A stretch of DNA of 64,000 nt, taken from assembly GCA_963743035.1 (NCBI GenBank), contig CAVUOB010000013.1:62001-126000 (forward strand), in the 5' to 3' direction. Below, one piece after another: positions 9,280-19,100 of the stretch. Within the stretch, counting starts at the first letter, position 1. Each line of letters opens with the position of its first letter. The notes under the pieces were generated by a model. The model saw only the letters and a program-made list of their open reading frames with translations, did not search any database and was not told the origin of the DNA. Made by a program: the position numbers and the translations under genes. Source of the DNA: PALSA-911 sp963743035 (GTDB lineage: Bacteria; Pseudomonadota; Alphaproteobacteria; Acetobacterales; Acetobacteraceae).

Positions 9280-9792
9280 ATGCCAGACGGCCCGGTCAAG
9301 CTTCGTGAAGGACTGACCCGGATGGCGGGCCTTTTTGTCCTGTGGCTGGCGCTCGCCGGGGCCGGCCCCGCCGATTTGCTGCCCGGCGCGGCGGCGGCGT
9401 TTGCCGCCGCCTGGGTAAGCCTGCGCCTGCGGCCGCCGGGCGACTGGCAGTTCCGCCCGCTGGCGCTGGCCGGGTTCGCGTTGCGCTTCCTGCGCCAGTC
9501 CGTCACGGCCGGGGTGGATGTTGCCTGGCGCGCGTTCGACCCCCGGCTGCCGCTGCGGCCTGGCTTCGTCATCTGTCCGTTGCGTCTGCCGCCCGGCCCG
9601 ACGCGCAACCTGTTCTGCACCATCACCAGCCTGCTGCCAGGCACCGTTCCGGCCGGATCGGCAGCCGGCGGTGGCCTGATCGTCCATTGCCTCGATACCG
9701 CTCAGCCGGTGGCGGCCGACCTGCGGGCGGAGGAGGCGCTTTTGACGAAGGTGCTGCTTGGACATACGCAGGGAAGCTCCGGCAATGGCTGA
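9280..9792 (+). CDS. mrpE: Cation/proton antiporter subunit E (MnhE/MrpE; MbhA-like)
   Basis: A 170-residue protein with two N-terminal membrane segments (about 15-48 and 55-75) and a soluble C-terminal region containing the conserved PLRLPPGPTRNLFCTITSLLPGT stretch of MnhE proteins. It is a small accessory subunit of the multisubunit Mrp-type sodium(cation)/proton antiporter in the inner membrane. It is the first gene of a tight seven-gene operon, and its end overlaps the next gene by 8 bp. ATG 9322 is an alternative start. Confidence 0.9.
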   Translation: MPDGPVKLREGLTRMAGLFVLWLALAGAGPADLLPGAAAAFAAAWVSLRLRPPGDWQFRPLALAGFALRFLRQSVTAGVDVAWRAFDPRLPLRPGFVICPLRLPPGPTRNLFCTITSLLPGTVPAGSAAGGGLIVHCLDTAQPVAADLRAEEALLTKVLLGHTQGSSGNG

Positions 9793-10063
9793 CTTTCTCA
9801 CCGCTTCTGCCGGCTTCGTGCTGCTGACGGTTGCGCTTGGCCTGGTGCGCATCCTGCGCGGGCCCGGGAATGCAGACCGCATGATGGCGGCGCAGTTGCT
9901 GGGTACCGGCGGCATCGCGGCGCTGCTGTTGCTGGCCGCTGCCGACGCTTTGCCGGCGGCGGTCGATGTCGCGCTGTCCCTTGCGTTGCTGGCTGCCTTC
10001 GCCTCGGTCGCCTTCGTCAAGAGTGCCGCCGCGGGGGCCGCGGATTCCGGGGATGGCGGATGA
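9785..10063 (+). CDS. mrpF: Cation/proton antiporter subunit F (MnhF/MrpF; MbhB-like)
   Basis: A 92-residue, three-helix protein matching MrpF: VRILRGPGNADRMMAAQLLGT after helix one is the family signature (normally R-x-x-x-G-P-x-x-x-D-R), and AVDVALSLALLAAFASVAFVK forms the last helix. The ATG at 9785 lies inside the end of mrpE, an 8-bp overlap, and its TGA overlaps the mrpG start by 4 bp (ATGA). Such overlaps indicate translational coupling within the operon. Confidence 0.9.
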   Translation: MADFLTASAGFVLLTVALGLVRILRGPGNADRMMAAQLLGTGGIAALLLLAAADALPAAVDVALSLALLAAFASVAFVKSAAAGAADSGDGG

Positions 10064-10404
10064 ACCTGGCCCTTGATCTCTTCACCATCGGGGCGGTTTC
10101 GGCCGGCGCCTTCTTCTTCCTGGCTGGCACGGTCGGTCTGCTGCGTTTCCCCGACGCGCTCACGCGCCTGCATGCGCTCACCAAGGCCGATAATCTGGGT
10201 CTCGGCCTCATCGTGCTGGGTTTGTTGCCGCATGCGGGCGGCGTGCTGGCCGCGTTGAAGCTGCTTGCCGTCTGGGCGCTTGCCCAGCTCGCGGGGGCGA
10301 CCGTGACCCAGCTGATCGCGCGCGCGGCCCGCGGTGGAGCGGCAATTCAAAATATGGGTGGAGCGGCGATCCGGGGCGTATCCGATGGAAGCCCGAGTGC
10401 ATGA
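10060..10404 (+). CDS. mrpG: Cation/proton antiporter subunit G (MnhG/MrpG; MbhC-like)
   Basis: A 114-residue membrane protein with three helices and the MrpG signature GLLRFPDALTRLHALTKADNLGLGLIV. The C-terminus extends about 20 residues beyond the last helix and contains a small repeat (GGAAIQNMGGAAIRG). Start and stop overlap the flanking genes by 4 bp on each side. It is an accessory subunit of the Mrp-like complex. Confidence 0.9.
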   Translation: MNLALDLFTIGAVSAGAFFFLAGTVGLLRFPDALTRLHALTKADNLGLGLIVLGLLPHAGGVLAALKLLAVWALAQLAGATVTQLIARAARGGAAIQNMGGAAIRGVSDGSPSA

Positions 10405-11342
10405 ATCTGGCGCTCGACATCGTTCTGGCCGTGCTGGTCATGGCCATTGCCGTCTGGACGATCGCCGCGCGCGAGGCCTTCGCTGCGGTCGTGGGCTTTG
10501 TCGCCTACGGGCTGCTGCTGGCCCTGGTCTGGGTTCGCCTTGCGGCGCCGGATGTGGCGCTCACCGAGGTGGCGATCGGCAGCGGCATGACCGGCGTGCT
10601 GCTGATCGGTGCCTGCGCCCGGCTGCGCCGTGCCGAGGCACCTGCCGTTGCGGACCAGCCCGGCATCGCGCTGCGCCTGGCGGCCGGCGTGATATGCGCG
10701 GCGGTTGCTGCGGCGCTGGCGGCGATCGTGCTGATGCTGCCCGGTACCGCACCTACCCTTGCCCCGGCCGCGGCGGCGGAGCTGCACGCAACTGGGGTCG
10801 GCAATGCCATCACCGCGGTGCTGCTGGCCTTCCGTGCCCTCGATACGCTGCTGGAGAAGGTGGTGCTGCTGCTCGCCCTGGTCGGGGTCTGGTCTCTGGC
10901 GCCGGACCGGTTCTGGGGCGGCCGGCCGGGGCTGGCGCAGCGTGCCGACCGGGACGGAATTCTGACCTTTCTCGCCCAGATGTTGCCGCCCGCCGGCATC
11001 GTGGTCGGCATCTATGTCCTTTGGGCTGGTGCGGATGAGCCCGGCGGAGCCTTCCAGGGCGGGACCATTCTGGCAGCGATGTGGATGCTCACCATCATGG
11101 CCGGCCTGACGGACGCTCCTCCGATCAGCCGGCGATGGCTACGCGCCGCGCTGGTGGTGGGGCCCGCATTGTTTCTCGCCATCGGCCTGGCCGGGTTCGC
11201 CATGGCAGGACATTTCCTTGCCTACCCGGCGGGTTTCGCCAAGCCGCTGATCGTCATCGTCGAAGTGGCGCTGACCTTTTCCATCGCCGCGCTGCTCGGC
11301 CTGCTGGTGGCCGGACCACCCGAACGGGCGCCGGAACCATGA
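10401..11342 (+). CDS. Fused antiporter subunit: MrpA C-terminal domains (MbhD/MbhE-like) plus MrpB (MbhF-like)
   Basis: A 313-residue membrane protein. Residues about 1-75 match the DUF4040/MbhD domain (WVRLAAPDVALTEVAIGSG is its signature). About 90-165 resemble MbhE (GVGNAITAVLLAFRALDTLLEKVVLL). About 180-305 are an MnhB domain (PPAGIVVGIYVLWAGADEPGGAFQGG). In classical Mrp the first two domains are the tail of MrpA and MrpB is separate. Here they are one chain, placed after G as in archaeal mbh clusters. It begins MNLALD like mrpG, probably coincidence. Its TGA sits in a 14-bp tandem duplication. Confidence 0.85.
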   Translation: MNLALDIVLAVLVMAIAVWTIAAREAFAAVVGFVAYGLLLALVWVRLAAPDVALTEVAIGSGMTGVLLIGACARLRRAEAPAVADQPGIALRLAAGVICAAVAAALAAIVLMLPGTAPTLAPAAAAELHATGVGNAITAVLLAFRALDTLLEKVVLLLALVGVWSLAPDRFWGGRPGLAQRADRDGILTFLAQMLPPAGIVVGIYVLWAGADEPGGAFQGGTILAAMWMLTIMAGLTDAPPISRRWLRAALVVGPALFLAIGLAGFAMAGHFLAYPAGFAKPLIVIVEVALTFSIAALLGLLVAGPPERAPEP

Positions 11343-11366
11343 AGCGGCACATATGAAGCTGCACAC
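11339..11366 (+). repeat. 14-bp imperfect tandem duplication across the stop codon of the fused mrp gene
   Basis: Units ATGAAGCGGCACAT (11339-11352) and ATGAAGCTGCACAC (11353-11366) follow each other directly, and a third ATGAAG begins at 11367. The TGA at 11340-11342 that ends the upstream gene lies inside the first unit. None of the three ATGs leads to a conserved protein. The following real start is ATG 11396. Confidence 0.85.
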
Positions 11367-11395
11367 ATGAAGTCCGGGATATCGAGGCGGAAGCC

Positions 11396-11710
11396 ATGAG
11401 CGCGGCGACATTATTCGGCCTGTGCGGCGCGGCGCTGGTGGGTCTCGGGCTGTATGGCGTGATCGTGCACCCGCAGCCGTTGCGCAAAATATTGGCCTTC
11501 AACCTGGTCGGCGGCGGCGTGTTCGTGCTGTTCGGCATCGTCGCCCGCCGAGGTGCGGCAGCCGGTATGGGCGGCGATCCGGTGCCGCAGGCCTTGGTCA
11601 TCACCGGCATCGTCGTCGCCTTCTCGGCCACCGCCCTGTCGGCCGCGTTGCTGTTGCGGCTGTTCGCGGAAACCGGCCAGGACACGCTGCGCCCTGAGCC
11701 GCCGGCCTGA
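11396..11710 (+). CDS. mrpC: Cation/proton antiporter subunit C (MnhC/MrpC, NuoK-like; MbhG-like)
   Basis: A 104-residue protein with three helices, homologous to NuoK. GLGLYGVIVHPQPLRKILAFNLVGGGVF and PVPQALVITGIVVAFSATALSAAL are typical MrpC sequence. It is a core membrane subunit next to the antiporter-like subunits. It ends in TGA overlapping the ATG of mrpD by one base. It is separated from the upstream fused gene by 53 bp containing a tandem repeat, the only real gap in the operon. Confidence 0.92.
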   Translation: MSAATLFGLCGAALVGLGLYGVIVHPQPLRKILAFNLVGGGVFVLFGIVARRGAAAGMGGDPVPQALVITGIVVAFSATALSAALLLRLFAETGQDTLRPEPPA

Positions 11711-13233
11711 TGGCTCTGATGAGCATGACCGAAACGGCAAGCGGGTGGCTGCTTGTGCTGGCGATCGCCTTGCCGGTGGCGGGCGTGCTGCTGGCGATGG
11801 CGCTCGGCGGGCGCCATGCCGATCGCATCGCCCTGGTTTTCCTGCCGGCGGGTCTGGCTGTCGCGGTGGCGGTCGCCGCCAGCGTGCGGAGTTCCGGAGC
11901 GGCGTTGGTCTATTTCCTCGGCGGTTGGGCGCCCCCGCTTGGCGTTGCCCTACGCGCGGACGGGTTCTCGGCGGTGATGATGGTGACCAGTTCGGTGGTG
12001 CTGTGTGCCACCGCGCTGTACGCCCGCGCCGGGTTCCGTAGTCCGGCGGGAAGGCCGGAGACTCGCGTGGCGCTGGTGTTCTGGACGTTGCTGCTGGCGC
12101 TATGGGGCGCGCTGAACGCCGTGTTCCTCGGCAATGATCTGTTTGCGCTGTATGTCGCGTTGGAGCTGCTGACCTTTGCCGCGGTACCGCTCGTGTGCCT
12201 GGACGGCAGCGCCGCAACGCTGGCCGCGGCCTTGCGCTACATGCTGTTCGCACTGCTGGGCTCGGTGCTCTATCTGCTCGGCACCGGGCTGCTGTATGGC
12301 CAGTACGGCACGCTCGACATCCTGCTGCTTCGCGACCGTATCCATGCCGAGCCTGCCGCCTTTATCGCCGCTTCGCTGATGACGGCCGGGCTGCTGGCCA
12401 AGACCGCGCTGTTTCCGCTGCATCTTTGGCTGCCCCCCGCGCATGCCGGGGCCCCGCCCGCGGCCAGCGCCGTGCTTTCGGCGCTGGTGGTCAAGGCGTC
12501 ATTCTTCCTAACCGTCCGGCTGTGGTTCTATGTCATGCCGGGGCTGCTGGACCATGCGGCGGCCCAGCTGCTCGCCACGCTCGGCGCGGCGGCGATTTTG
12601 TTCGGCAGCGTGGTGGCCTTGCGCCAGGCGCGGCTGAAGCTGCTGATCGCCTACTCCACCGTTGCGCAGATCGGTTATCTGTTTCTCATGTTCCCACTTG
12701 CCGCCGGCCCGGCGACGGCGGAGTTCTGGAGCGCGGGTGCCTGGACCGGCGGCATTCTCCAGGCGGTTTCCCATGCCTTCGCCAAGGCCGCCATGTTCAT
12801 GGCCGCCGGGCTGATGGCGGAAGCGCTCGGCCATGACCGCATCGCCGGCCTGGCTGGCATCGGACGGGCGCTGCCAATGACCGTGATCGCCTTCGCGCTG
12901 GGCGGGCTGTCGCTGATGGGCGTTCCCCCGAGCGGCGGCTTCATTGCGAAATGGCTGCTGCTGGCGGCGTCCGCGGCCGATGGCCAATGGTGGTGGGCGG
13001 TGGTGATGCTGACCGGCGGGTTGCTCGCGGGCGGCTATATCTTCCGGGTGCTGGCCCGGGCCATGGCCGATCCCGATGAGCCGCTTGTGCTGCGCCTGGC
13101 CGTGCCGCGGTATCGACAGGGTGTGGTGCTGGCGCTGGCGCTATGTTCCGTGCTGCTCGGCCTGATGCCGTTGCGACCGTTCGAATTGCTTCAGATCGGT
13201 CGCCCGGACGCGGCGGCGGCGGCCTTGCGATGA
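11710..13233 (+). CDS. mrpD: Cation/proton antiporter subunit D (MrpD/NuoN-like; MbhH-like)
   Basis: A 507-residue antiporter-like subunit of the Proton_antipo_M family with about 14 helices. The TM5 glutamate is present in LYVALELLTF. The TM7 lysine is present in LAKTALFPLHLWLPPAHAGAPPAASA, followed by ALVVKASFF. A further lysine lies in SHAFAKAAMFMAAG. These charged residues form the proton path in Mrp and complex I. The gene overlaps mrpC by one base and the next gene by four. ATG 11710 fits the coupling; a second ATG lies five codons later at 11725. Confidence 0.92.
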   Translation: MALMSMTETASGWLLVLAIALPVAGVLLAMALGGRHADRIALVFLPAGLAVAVAVAASVRSSGAALVYFLGGWAPPLGVALRADGFSAVMMVTSSVVLCATALYARAGFRSPAGRPETRVALVFWTLLLALWGALNAVFLGNDLFALYVALELLTFAAVPLVCLDGSAATLAAALRYMLFALLGSVLYLLGTGLLYGQYGTLDILLLRDRIHAEPAAFIAASLMTAGLLAKTALFPLHLWLPPAHAGAPPAASAVLSALVVKASFFLTVRLWFYVMPGLLDHAAAQLLATLGAAAILFGSVVALRQARLKLLIAYSTVAQIGYLFLMFPLAAGPATAEFWSAGAWTGGILQAVSHAFAKAAMFMAAGLMAEALGHDRIAGLAGIGRALPMTVIAFALGGLSLMGVPPSGGFIAKWLLLAASAADGQWWWAVVMLTGGLLAGGYIFRVLARAMADPDEPLVLRLAVPRYRQGVVLALALCSVLLGLMPLRPFELLQIGRPDAAAAALR

Positions 13234-14858
13234 GCGGTTTGCTCGCTGCGGCGCTGGTCGCGCCACTGGTCCTGCTGGTGACCTGCCTGTGGCGGACGGG
13301 CCGCGAGCGCATGCCGGCGCTGCTGGCGCTGGCACCGGTGCCGGCACTGACCGCCGCGCTGCTGGCATATGGCAGCCCGGCATGGGTGCTCGACCAGCCG
13401 CCGGTGCGCATCACGCTGGCGCTCGATCTGCCGGGCGCCATGCTGCTCGGCGTTGCCGCGCTGCTGTGGATCGCTGCTGGCGTCTATGTCTCGGCCTGGC
13501 TGCGCGGCCGGCCGAATGGCGGGCGTTTCGCGGTGTTCTGGCTGCTGACGTTGACGGGCAGTCTGGGCGTGTTCCTGGCCGCGGACCTGGCGAGTTTTTT
13601 TCTGGCCTACACTCTGGTCAGCCTCGCCGCTTACGGCCTGGTCGTGCACGACGACACATCGAGCGCCTGGCGCGCCGGTGGCGTCTACGTCACGCTCGCG
13701 GTTCTCGGTGAAACCTTCCTGGTGGCGGCCTTTGTGCTGTTGTCGGTGACCACGCCGGGCGAGCGCCTGTTGATCCGAGATGTGGTGGCGGCATTGCCGG
13801 CTTCGCCCTGGCGGGACGCGACGCTGGCGCTGCTGATCGCCGGCTTCGCCCTGAAGATCGGGCTGGTGCCGCTGCATGTCTGGATGCCGCTGTCGTACAG
13901 GGCGGCGCCGATGCCGGCCGCCGCCGTGCTCAGTGGCGCGGCCGTCAAGGCCGGGGTGATCGGGCTGATCCGCTTTCTGCCGTTTGCGACCGCTTTGCCG
14001 GACTGGGGCGGCGTGCTGGTGGCGGCCGGGCTGTTCAGCGCGTTCTACGGCGTGGCCATCGGGATCACACAGGATAATCCGAAGACGGTGCTGGCCTATT
14101 CCAGCGTGAGCCAGATGGGCGTGATCGCGGCAACGCTGGGCATGGCGCTGGCCGCGGGTGATGGCGGGGCGACCATCGTGGTGGCGTTCTATGCGGCGCA
14201 CCATGTGCTGGTGAAGGGAGGCCTGTTCCTGGCCGTGGGGGTTGCCGCCGTGACCGGCGCCGGCCGCCGGCGATGGACGGTGCTGCTGCCGGCTGCGGTC
14301 TTGGCCCTGGGCCTGGGCGGGTTGCCTTTCACCGGGGGCGCACTGGCGAAGCTGGCGGTGAAGGGGCCGTTGGGGTACGGCGTGGTCGGGACATTGGCCG
14401 CGCTGTCGGCGGCCGGAACCACGTTGCTGATGCTCCATTTCCTGCACCGCCTGACGCAGGCCGGTGCACCGGAGCCGCAGGCAGAGGCGCCTGCGGGGCT
14501 CGTATGGCCATGGCTTGCGATGGCGTTCGCCGCCGTTGCGATTCCCTGGGGGCTTTATCCGGCCGCCACGGGGAGCAGCCTGGCCGACATGGTCGTTCCC
14601 GCTGCGCTCTGGGCCGCACTTTGGCCACTGCTGCTCGGCGCCGGACTGGCCGTCGCATTGCGGCGCTGGGGGCACCGCCTGCCCCGCGTGCCGGAAGGCG
14701 ATCTGTTGGTGGTGGGCGAGCGTGCCGGACGCGTGACGACCGCATGGGGCGCGGCAATGGAGCGTGCGGACTTCCTGCTGCGGCAATGGCCGGTGGCCGG
14801 CCTGTCGCTGCTGGCGCTGGCGATCTGCCTGGGCGCGGCCATGCTGGCCGGGCGATGA
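13230..14858 (+). CDS. Second antiporter-like subunit (NuoL/MrpA N-terminal/HyfB-like)
   Basis: A 542-residue Proton_antipo_M protein with about 14 helices; start ATG 13230 overlaps the mrpD stop by four bases. The TM7 lysine region is conserved (LKIGLVPLHVWMPLSYRAAPMPAAA, then AAVKAGVIG). The TM5 segment reads FFLAYTLVSLAAYGLV, so the usual glutamate appears replaced by threonine. The TM12 region has KGPLGYGVVG. The C-terminus continues with two further helices separated by a basic loop (about 490-520). It probably takes the place of the N-terminal part of MrpA, whose C-terminal part is fused to MrpB upstream. It is the last gene of the operon. Confidence 0.85.
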   Translation: MSGLLAAALVAPLVLLVTCLWRTGRERMPALLALAPVPALTAALLAYGSPAWVLDQPPVRITLALDLPGAMLLGVAALLWIAAGVYVSAWLRGRPNGGRFAVFWLLTLTGSLGVFLAADLASFFLAYTLVSLAAYGLVVHDDTSSAWRAGGVYVTLAVLGETFLVAAFVLLSVTTPGERLLIRDVVAALPASPWRDATLALLIAGFALKIGLVPLHVWMPLSYRAAPMPAAAVLSGAAVKAGVIGLIRFLPFATALPDWGGVLVAAGLFSAFYGVAIGITQDNPKTVLAYSSVSQMGVIAATLGMALAAGDGGATIVVAFYAAHHVLVKGGLFLAVGVAAVTGAGRRRWTVLLPAAVLALGLGGLPFTGGALAKLAVKGPLGYGVVGTLAALSAAGTTLLMLHFLHRLTQAGAPEPQAEAPAGLVWPWLAMAFAAVAIPWGLYPAATGSSLADMVVPAALWAALWPLLLGAGLAVALRRWGHRLPRVPEGDLLVVGERAGRVTTAWGAAMERADFLLRQWPVAGLSLLALAICLGAAMLAGR

Positions 14859-14993
14859 TGCACAAGCGCGGTTGCGCCGGCCGAAGGCGCGATGACCGTC
14901 CGGACTGTTGCACTCCTTTGAACCGCGCATCGGACTGGCGTAGGCTGACAGCCGTGCTGCAGGCACGAAAATTCATTACCGGAGACTTGGGCG

Positions 14994-16103
14994 ATGTTCG
15001 CGCGTTCTGAAACTGCCAGACGGTACCATCGCTCGCTCGGGGCGCTATCGGCCGTTGCGATGCTGGCGCTGCTGACGTCCTGCAAGCACGAGGACAAACC
15101 GGTCGTTGAGGGCATTCGCCCCGTGCGATCGATCACGGTCGAGAAGCAGGCGGCTGGCGATACGGTGACCCTCACCGGTCACGTGCAGGCCCAGGAGGAA
15201 GTGAGCCTGTCGTTTCGGATCGGCGGACGGATGATCGATCGCAGGGTCAATGTCGGCGACCGGGTCAAGGCTGGACAGGTCATCGCGACCCTCGAACCCG
15301 ACCCTTGGCTCGATGCGCTGGCGACGGCACGGGCGAACGTGGCGGCGGCGATGGCGCAGCTGGTGCAGGCACGCAACCACTTCAACCGCCAGGACAGCCT
15401 GCTGAAGGATGGCTGGACTACACGCGCCAACTGGGACATGGCGCTGCAGGCGCAACAAACCGCCCAGGCCCAGGTGGATGCCGCCGAAGCGCAGCTTAAT
15501 ACCGCGCGCAACAATGTTGCCTACACCCAGCTGGTGGCCGATTCCGACGGTTCCGTGACCGCGCGGGGCGCCGAGCCTGGCGAGGTGGTTCCGGCCGGGC
15601 GCATGATTGTCCAGATCGCCCGCCAGGGCGGCCGCGACGCCGTGTTCGACGTGCCGGCCCGGGTGATCACGGCGGCGCCGCCGGACCCCGAGGTCACGGT
15701 GTTCCTGACCTCGGACCCGTCGGTGCGTGCCACCGGGCGCGTGCGAGAGGTGGCTCCGCAGGCCGATCCGGTCACCCGGACCTTCCAGATCCGGGTCGGC
15801 CTGAGCGATCCGCCCGAGGCGATGCGGCTGGGCTCGACGATCACCGGCAGCATCCAGCTCGGCGATCGTGCGGGCATCGATATTCCTGCCTCCGCGCTCA
15901 CATCGACCAACCGCCAGCCGGCGGTCTGGGTCGTGGACCCCAAGACCAGCACGGTGTCACTGCGCAATATCGATGTGCAGCGCTACGATATTTCCAGCGT
16001 GATGGTCTCCCAGGGATTGGAGCCGGGCGATGTCGTGGTGACCGCCGGCGTGCAGTCGCTGCGGCCCGGCCAGAAGATCCGACTGCTCGGCGCCGCTTCG
16101 TGA
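14994..16103 (+). CDS. RND efflux periplasmic adaptor (membrane fusion) lipoprotein
   Basis: A 369-residue adaptor of the HlyD/AcrA type. It has a signal peptide with lipobox LLTSC (Cys about 29), so it is a lipoprotein of the inner membrane. A lipoyl/barrel-sandwich hybrid domain follows (LSFRIGGRMIDRRVNVGDRVKAGQVIATLEP, about 65-100). An alpha-hairpin spans about 105-170 (repeated A/Q-rich ARANVAAAMAQL and QAQVDAAEAQLNTAR), then beta-barrel and membrane-proximal domains. It bridges the RND pump to an outer membrane channel. Its TGA overlaps the GTG of the pump gene. No TolC-type gene is adjacent. Confidence 0.92.
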   Translation: MFARSETARRYHRSLGALSAVAMLALLTSCKHEDKPVVEGIRPVRSITVEKQAAGDTVTLTGHVQAQEEVSLSFRIGGRMIDRRVNVGDRVKAGQVIATLEPDPWLDALATARANVAAAMAQLVQARNHFNRQDSLLKDGWTTRANWDMALQAQQTAQAQVDAAEAQLNTARNNVAYTQLVADSDGSVTARGAEPGEVVPAGRMIVQIARQGGRDAVFDVPARVITAAPPDPEVTVFLTSDPSVRATGRVREVAPQADPVTRTFQIRVGLSDPPEAMRLGSTITGSIQLGDRAGIDIPASALTSTNRQPAVWVVDPKTSTVSLRNIDVQRYDISSVMVSQGLEPGDVVVTAGVQSLRPGQKIRLLGAAS

Positions 16104-19100
16104 GCGGGTTCAACCTCTCGGAATGGGCTCTGAGGCAGCGCCCGCTCGTCATCTTCTTCATGATCGCGCTGGTCATTGCCGGCGCATTGTCCTACCGCAA
16201 TCTCGGCCGCGCGGAGGACCCGCCCTTTACCTTCCGTACCATGGTCGTTCAGGCCGGCTGGCCGGGGGCATCGCTCGACGATACGCTGCTTCAGGTCACC
16301 GAACGGCTGGAACGCACGCTGCAGGAAGTCCCGAATCTCGATTTCCTGCGCAGCGAAACCGTCGCCGGGCGCACCACGATCTTCGTCACCGTCAAGGGCA
16401 GCACGCCGCCGGACCAGGTGCCGGATATCTGGTACCAGGTTCGCAAGAAGATCGGCGACATCCGCGGTACATTGCCGGCCGGCATAGTCGGCCCCGGCTT
16501 CAACGACGAATTCGGCGACACGTTCGGGATCATCTACGGCTTCACCGCCGATGGTTTCACTCATCGGGAGTTGCGCGATTACGTGGAGGCGGCGCGCTCG
16601 CGCCTGCTGCAGGTTGCCGATGTCTCGAAGATCGACATCATCGGCGCGCAGGACGAGCGGATTTTCGTCGAATTTTCCATGGAAACGCTCGCCGGGCTCG
16701 GTGTCGACAGATCGACCCTGGTCGCGGCCCTTCAGGCGCAGAATATCGTGCTGCCCGCTGGCGTCATCCAAACCGGCGATGAGGCGCTGTCGCTGCGCGT
16801 GTCGGGCGCGTTCCGCTCCGTGCAGGACGTGCTCGCGGTCAATTTCGTCGCCGGCGGGCGCATCCTACGGCTCAGCGACATCGCCCAGGTCCATCGCGGC
16901 TATGCCGACCCGCCGCAGCCGAGTTTCCGCATCAATGGTCATCCGGCGATCGGTCTTGCCATTGCGATGCGCGAGGGAGGCGACATCCTGGCGCTGGGCA
17001 GAAACATCGCCCAGGCGATGGCCGCGATCCGTGCCGACCTGCCGGTGGGCATCGACGCGATCCGCGTGGCTGACCAGCCGGTGACGGTGGATCACGCCAT
17101 CGGCGACTTCACGACCTCACTGTGGCAGGCGATCGCGATCATCATGGCGGTGAGCTTCGTCAGCCTCGGCGTCCGTCCGGGCATGGTGATCGCGCTGTCG
17201 ATCCCGCTGACGCTGGCAATCGTGTTCCCGGTGATGGAGTTGATGCATATCGATCTGCAGCGCATCTCGCTCGGCGCGCTGATCATTGCCCTGGCGCTGC
17301 TGGTCGATGACGCCATGACCGCGGTGGACGCGATGACCACCCGGTTGCAGGCCGGCGACGATATGGAAAAGGCAGCGGGCTTTGCCTATCGCACCCTGGC
17401 CTTTCCGATGCTGACGGGAAGCTTCGTGACGATGGCCGGCTTCGTGCCGATCGGCTTCGCCAAGAGCGCAGCCGGCGAATATACCTATTCCATCTTCGCC
17501 GTCGTCAGCATCGCCCTGCTGGTATCCTGGCTGATCGCGGTGCTGTTCGCGCCGCTGCTTGGTGCGGCCTTCCTGCGACGCCCCAAGCCGGGAGAGAAGC
17601 CACCCGAGCCCGGTTTCTCGATGCGGCTCTACCGTCGCTTCCTGATCGGGGCCATGCGGGCGCGCTGGCTGACGCTCGGGGTGACGTTGCTGATCTTCGC
17701 GGCATCGCTGCTGGGCACACGCTACGTGGACCGGCAGTTCTTTCCGGCATCCGATCGCCTGGAGTTGCTCGCGGATCTGCGTCTGCCACAGAACGCCTCA
17801 ATCCATGCCACGCAGACGCTGGTCGATGCGTTCGAGAAGCAGCTGGCCAAGGATCCGGATATTGACAGCTGGAGCACCTATGTCGGGCGCGGGGCCATCC
17901 GTTTCTACCTGCCGCTGAACGTCCAGCTGGCCAATCCCTTCTTCGCCCAATCGGTGATCATTGCCAAGGATCTCCACGCGCGCGAGCGGCTGCAGGTGAG
18001 ATTGGAAAAGCTGCTGGAGGAACAATTCCCTTCGGTGGTGGCGCGCATCTCGCCGCTTGAGCTCGGGCCGCCGGTTGGCTGGCCACTGCAGTACCGCGTC
18101 AGCGGCCCCGACCCGAACGAGGTGCGCGATATCGCCCTGAAGCTGTCCCAGGTCGTCGCGGGCGATGCCGATGCGAGACGGGTGAATTTCGACTGGATGG
18201 AGCCGGCGCGCGAGCTTCGCGTTCATATCGACCAGGACAAGGCCCGCCTGCTCGGTCTCAGTTCGGCCGCGGTGGCCTCGGTGCTCAACTCCGCCATCTC
18301 CGGTTCGGTGGTCACGCAGGTGCGTGACAGCATCTACCTGATCGATGTCATCGTGCGCGCGACGGATGAGGAGCGCGTGTCTGTCTCGACCCTGCGAACG
18401 CTTCAGGTGCCGTTGGCGAACGGGCGTACCATCCCGCTCAACCAGTTCGCGACATTCGATTACGATCAGGATTTTCCGCTGATCTGGCGCCGTGATCGGG
18501 TGCCGACGCTCACCGTGCAGGCTGACGTGGCGCCGGGCGTTCTGCCAGACACCGTGATCGATCGGCTGGAACCCGCGATCGCTGCGCTGACGGCGAGTCT
18601 GCCGCACTCCTATCACATCGCGCTGGGTGGCATCGCCGAGGAGAGTGCGTCGTCGCAAGCCTCCGTGATGGCGGTCGTGCCGCTGATGCTGTTCATGATG
18701 CTGACCTTCCTGATGATCCAGCTGCGCAGCTTCCAGCGGCTGATCATCGTGCTCAGCGTGGTGCCGCTCGGCCTGATCGGGGTGGTCGCGGGGTTGCTGG
18801 TGTCGGGCAAGCCGCTCGGCTTCGTCGCCATCCTCGGCATCCTGGCACTGATCGGCATGATCGCTCGCAACGCCGTGATCCTGATCGAGCAGGTCGAGGC
18901 GGAGCGCGATGAAGGCAAGAATGTATGGGACGCGGTCATCGAGGCGAGCTGCTCTCGCTTCCGGCCGATTACCCTGACCGCGATCTCCACCGTGCTGGGG
19001 ATGATCCCCATTGCGCCGACCGTGTTCTGGGGGCCGATGGCCTACGCGATCATGGGCGGATTGCTGGTCGCGACCGTTCTGACCCTGATCTTCCTGCCGG

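Noticed and set aside
7450..10350. A very long open frame on the minus strand, antisense to the AbgT and mrpEFG genes
   Set aside because: The translation is low-complexity (Arg/Gln/Glu/His-rich), typical of the antisense frame of GC-rich coding DNA. No domain is visible, while the plus-strand genes are clear.
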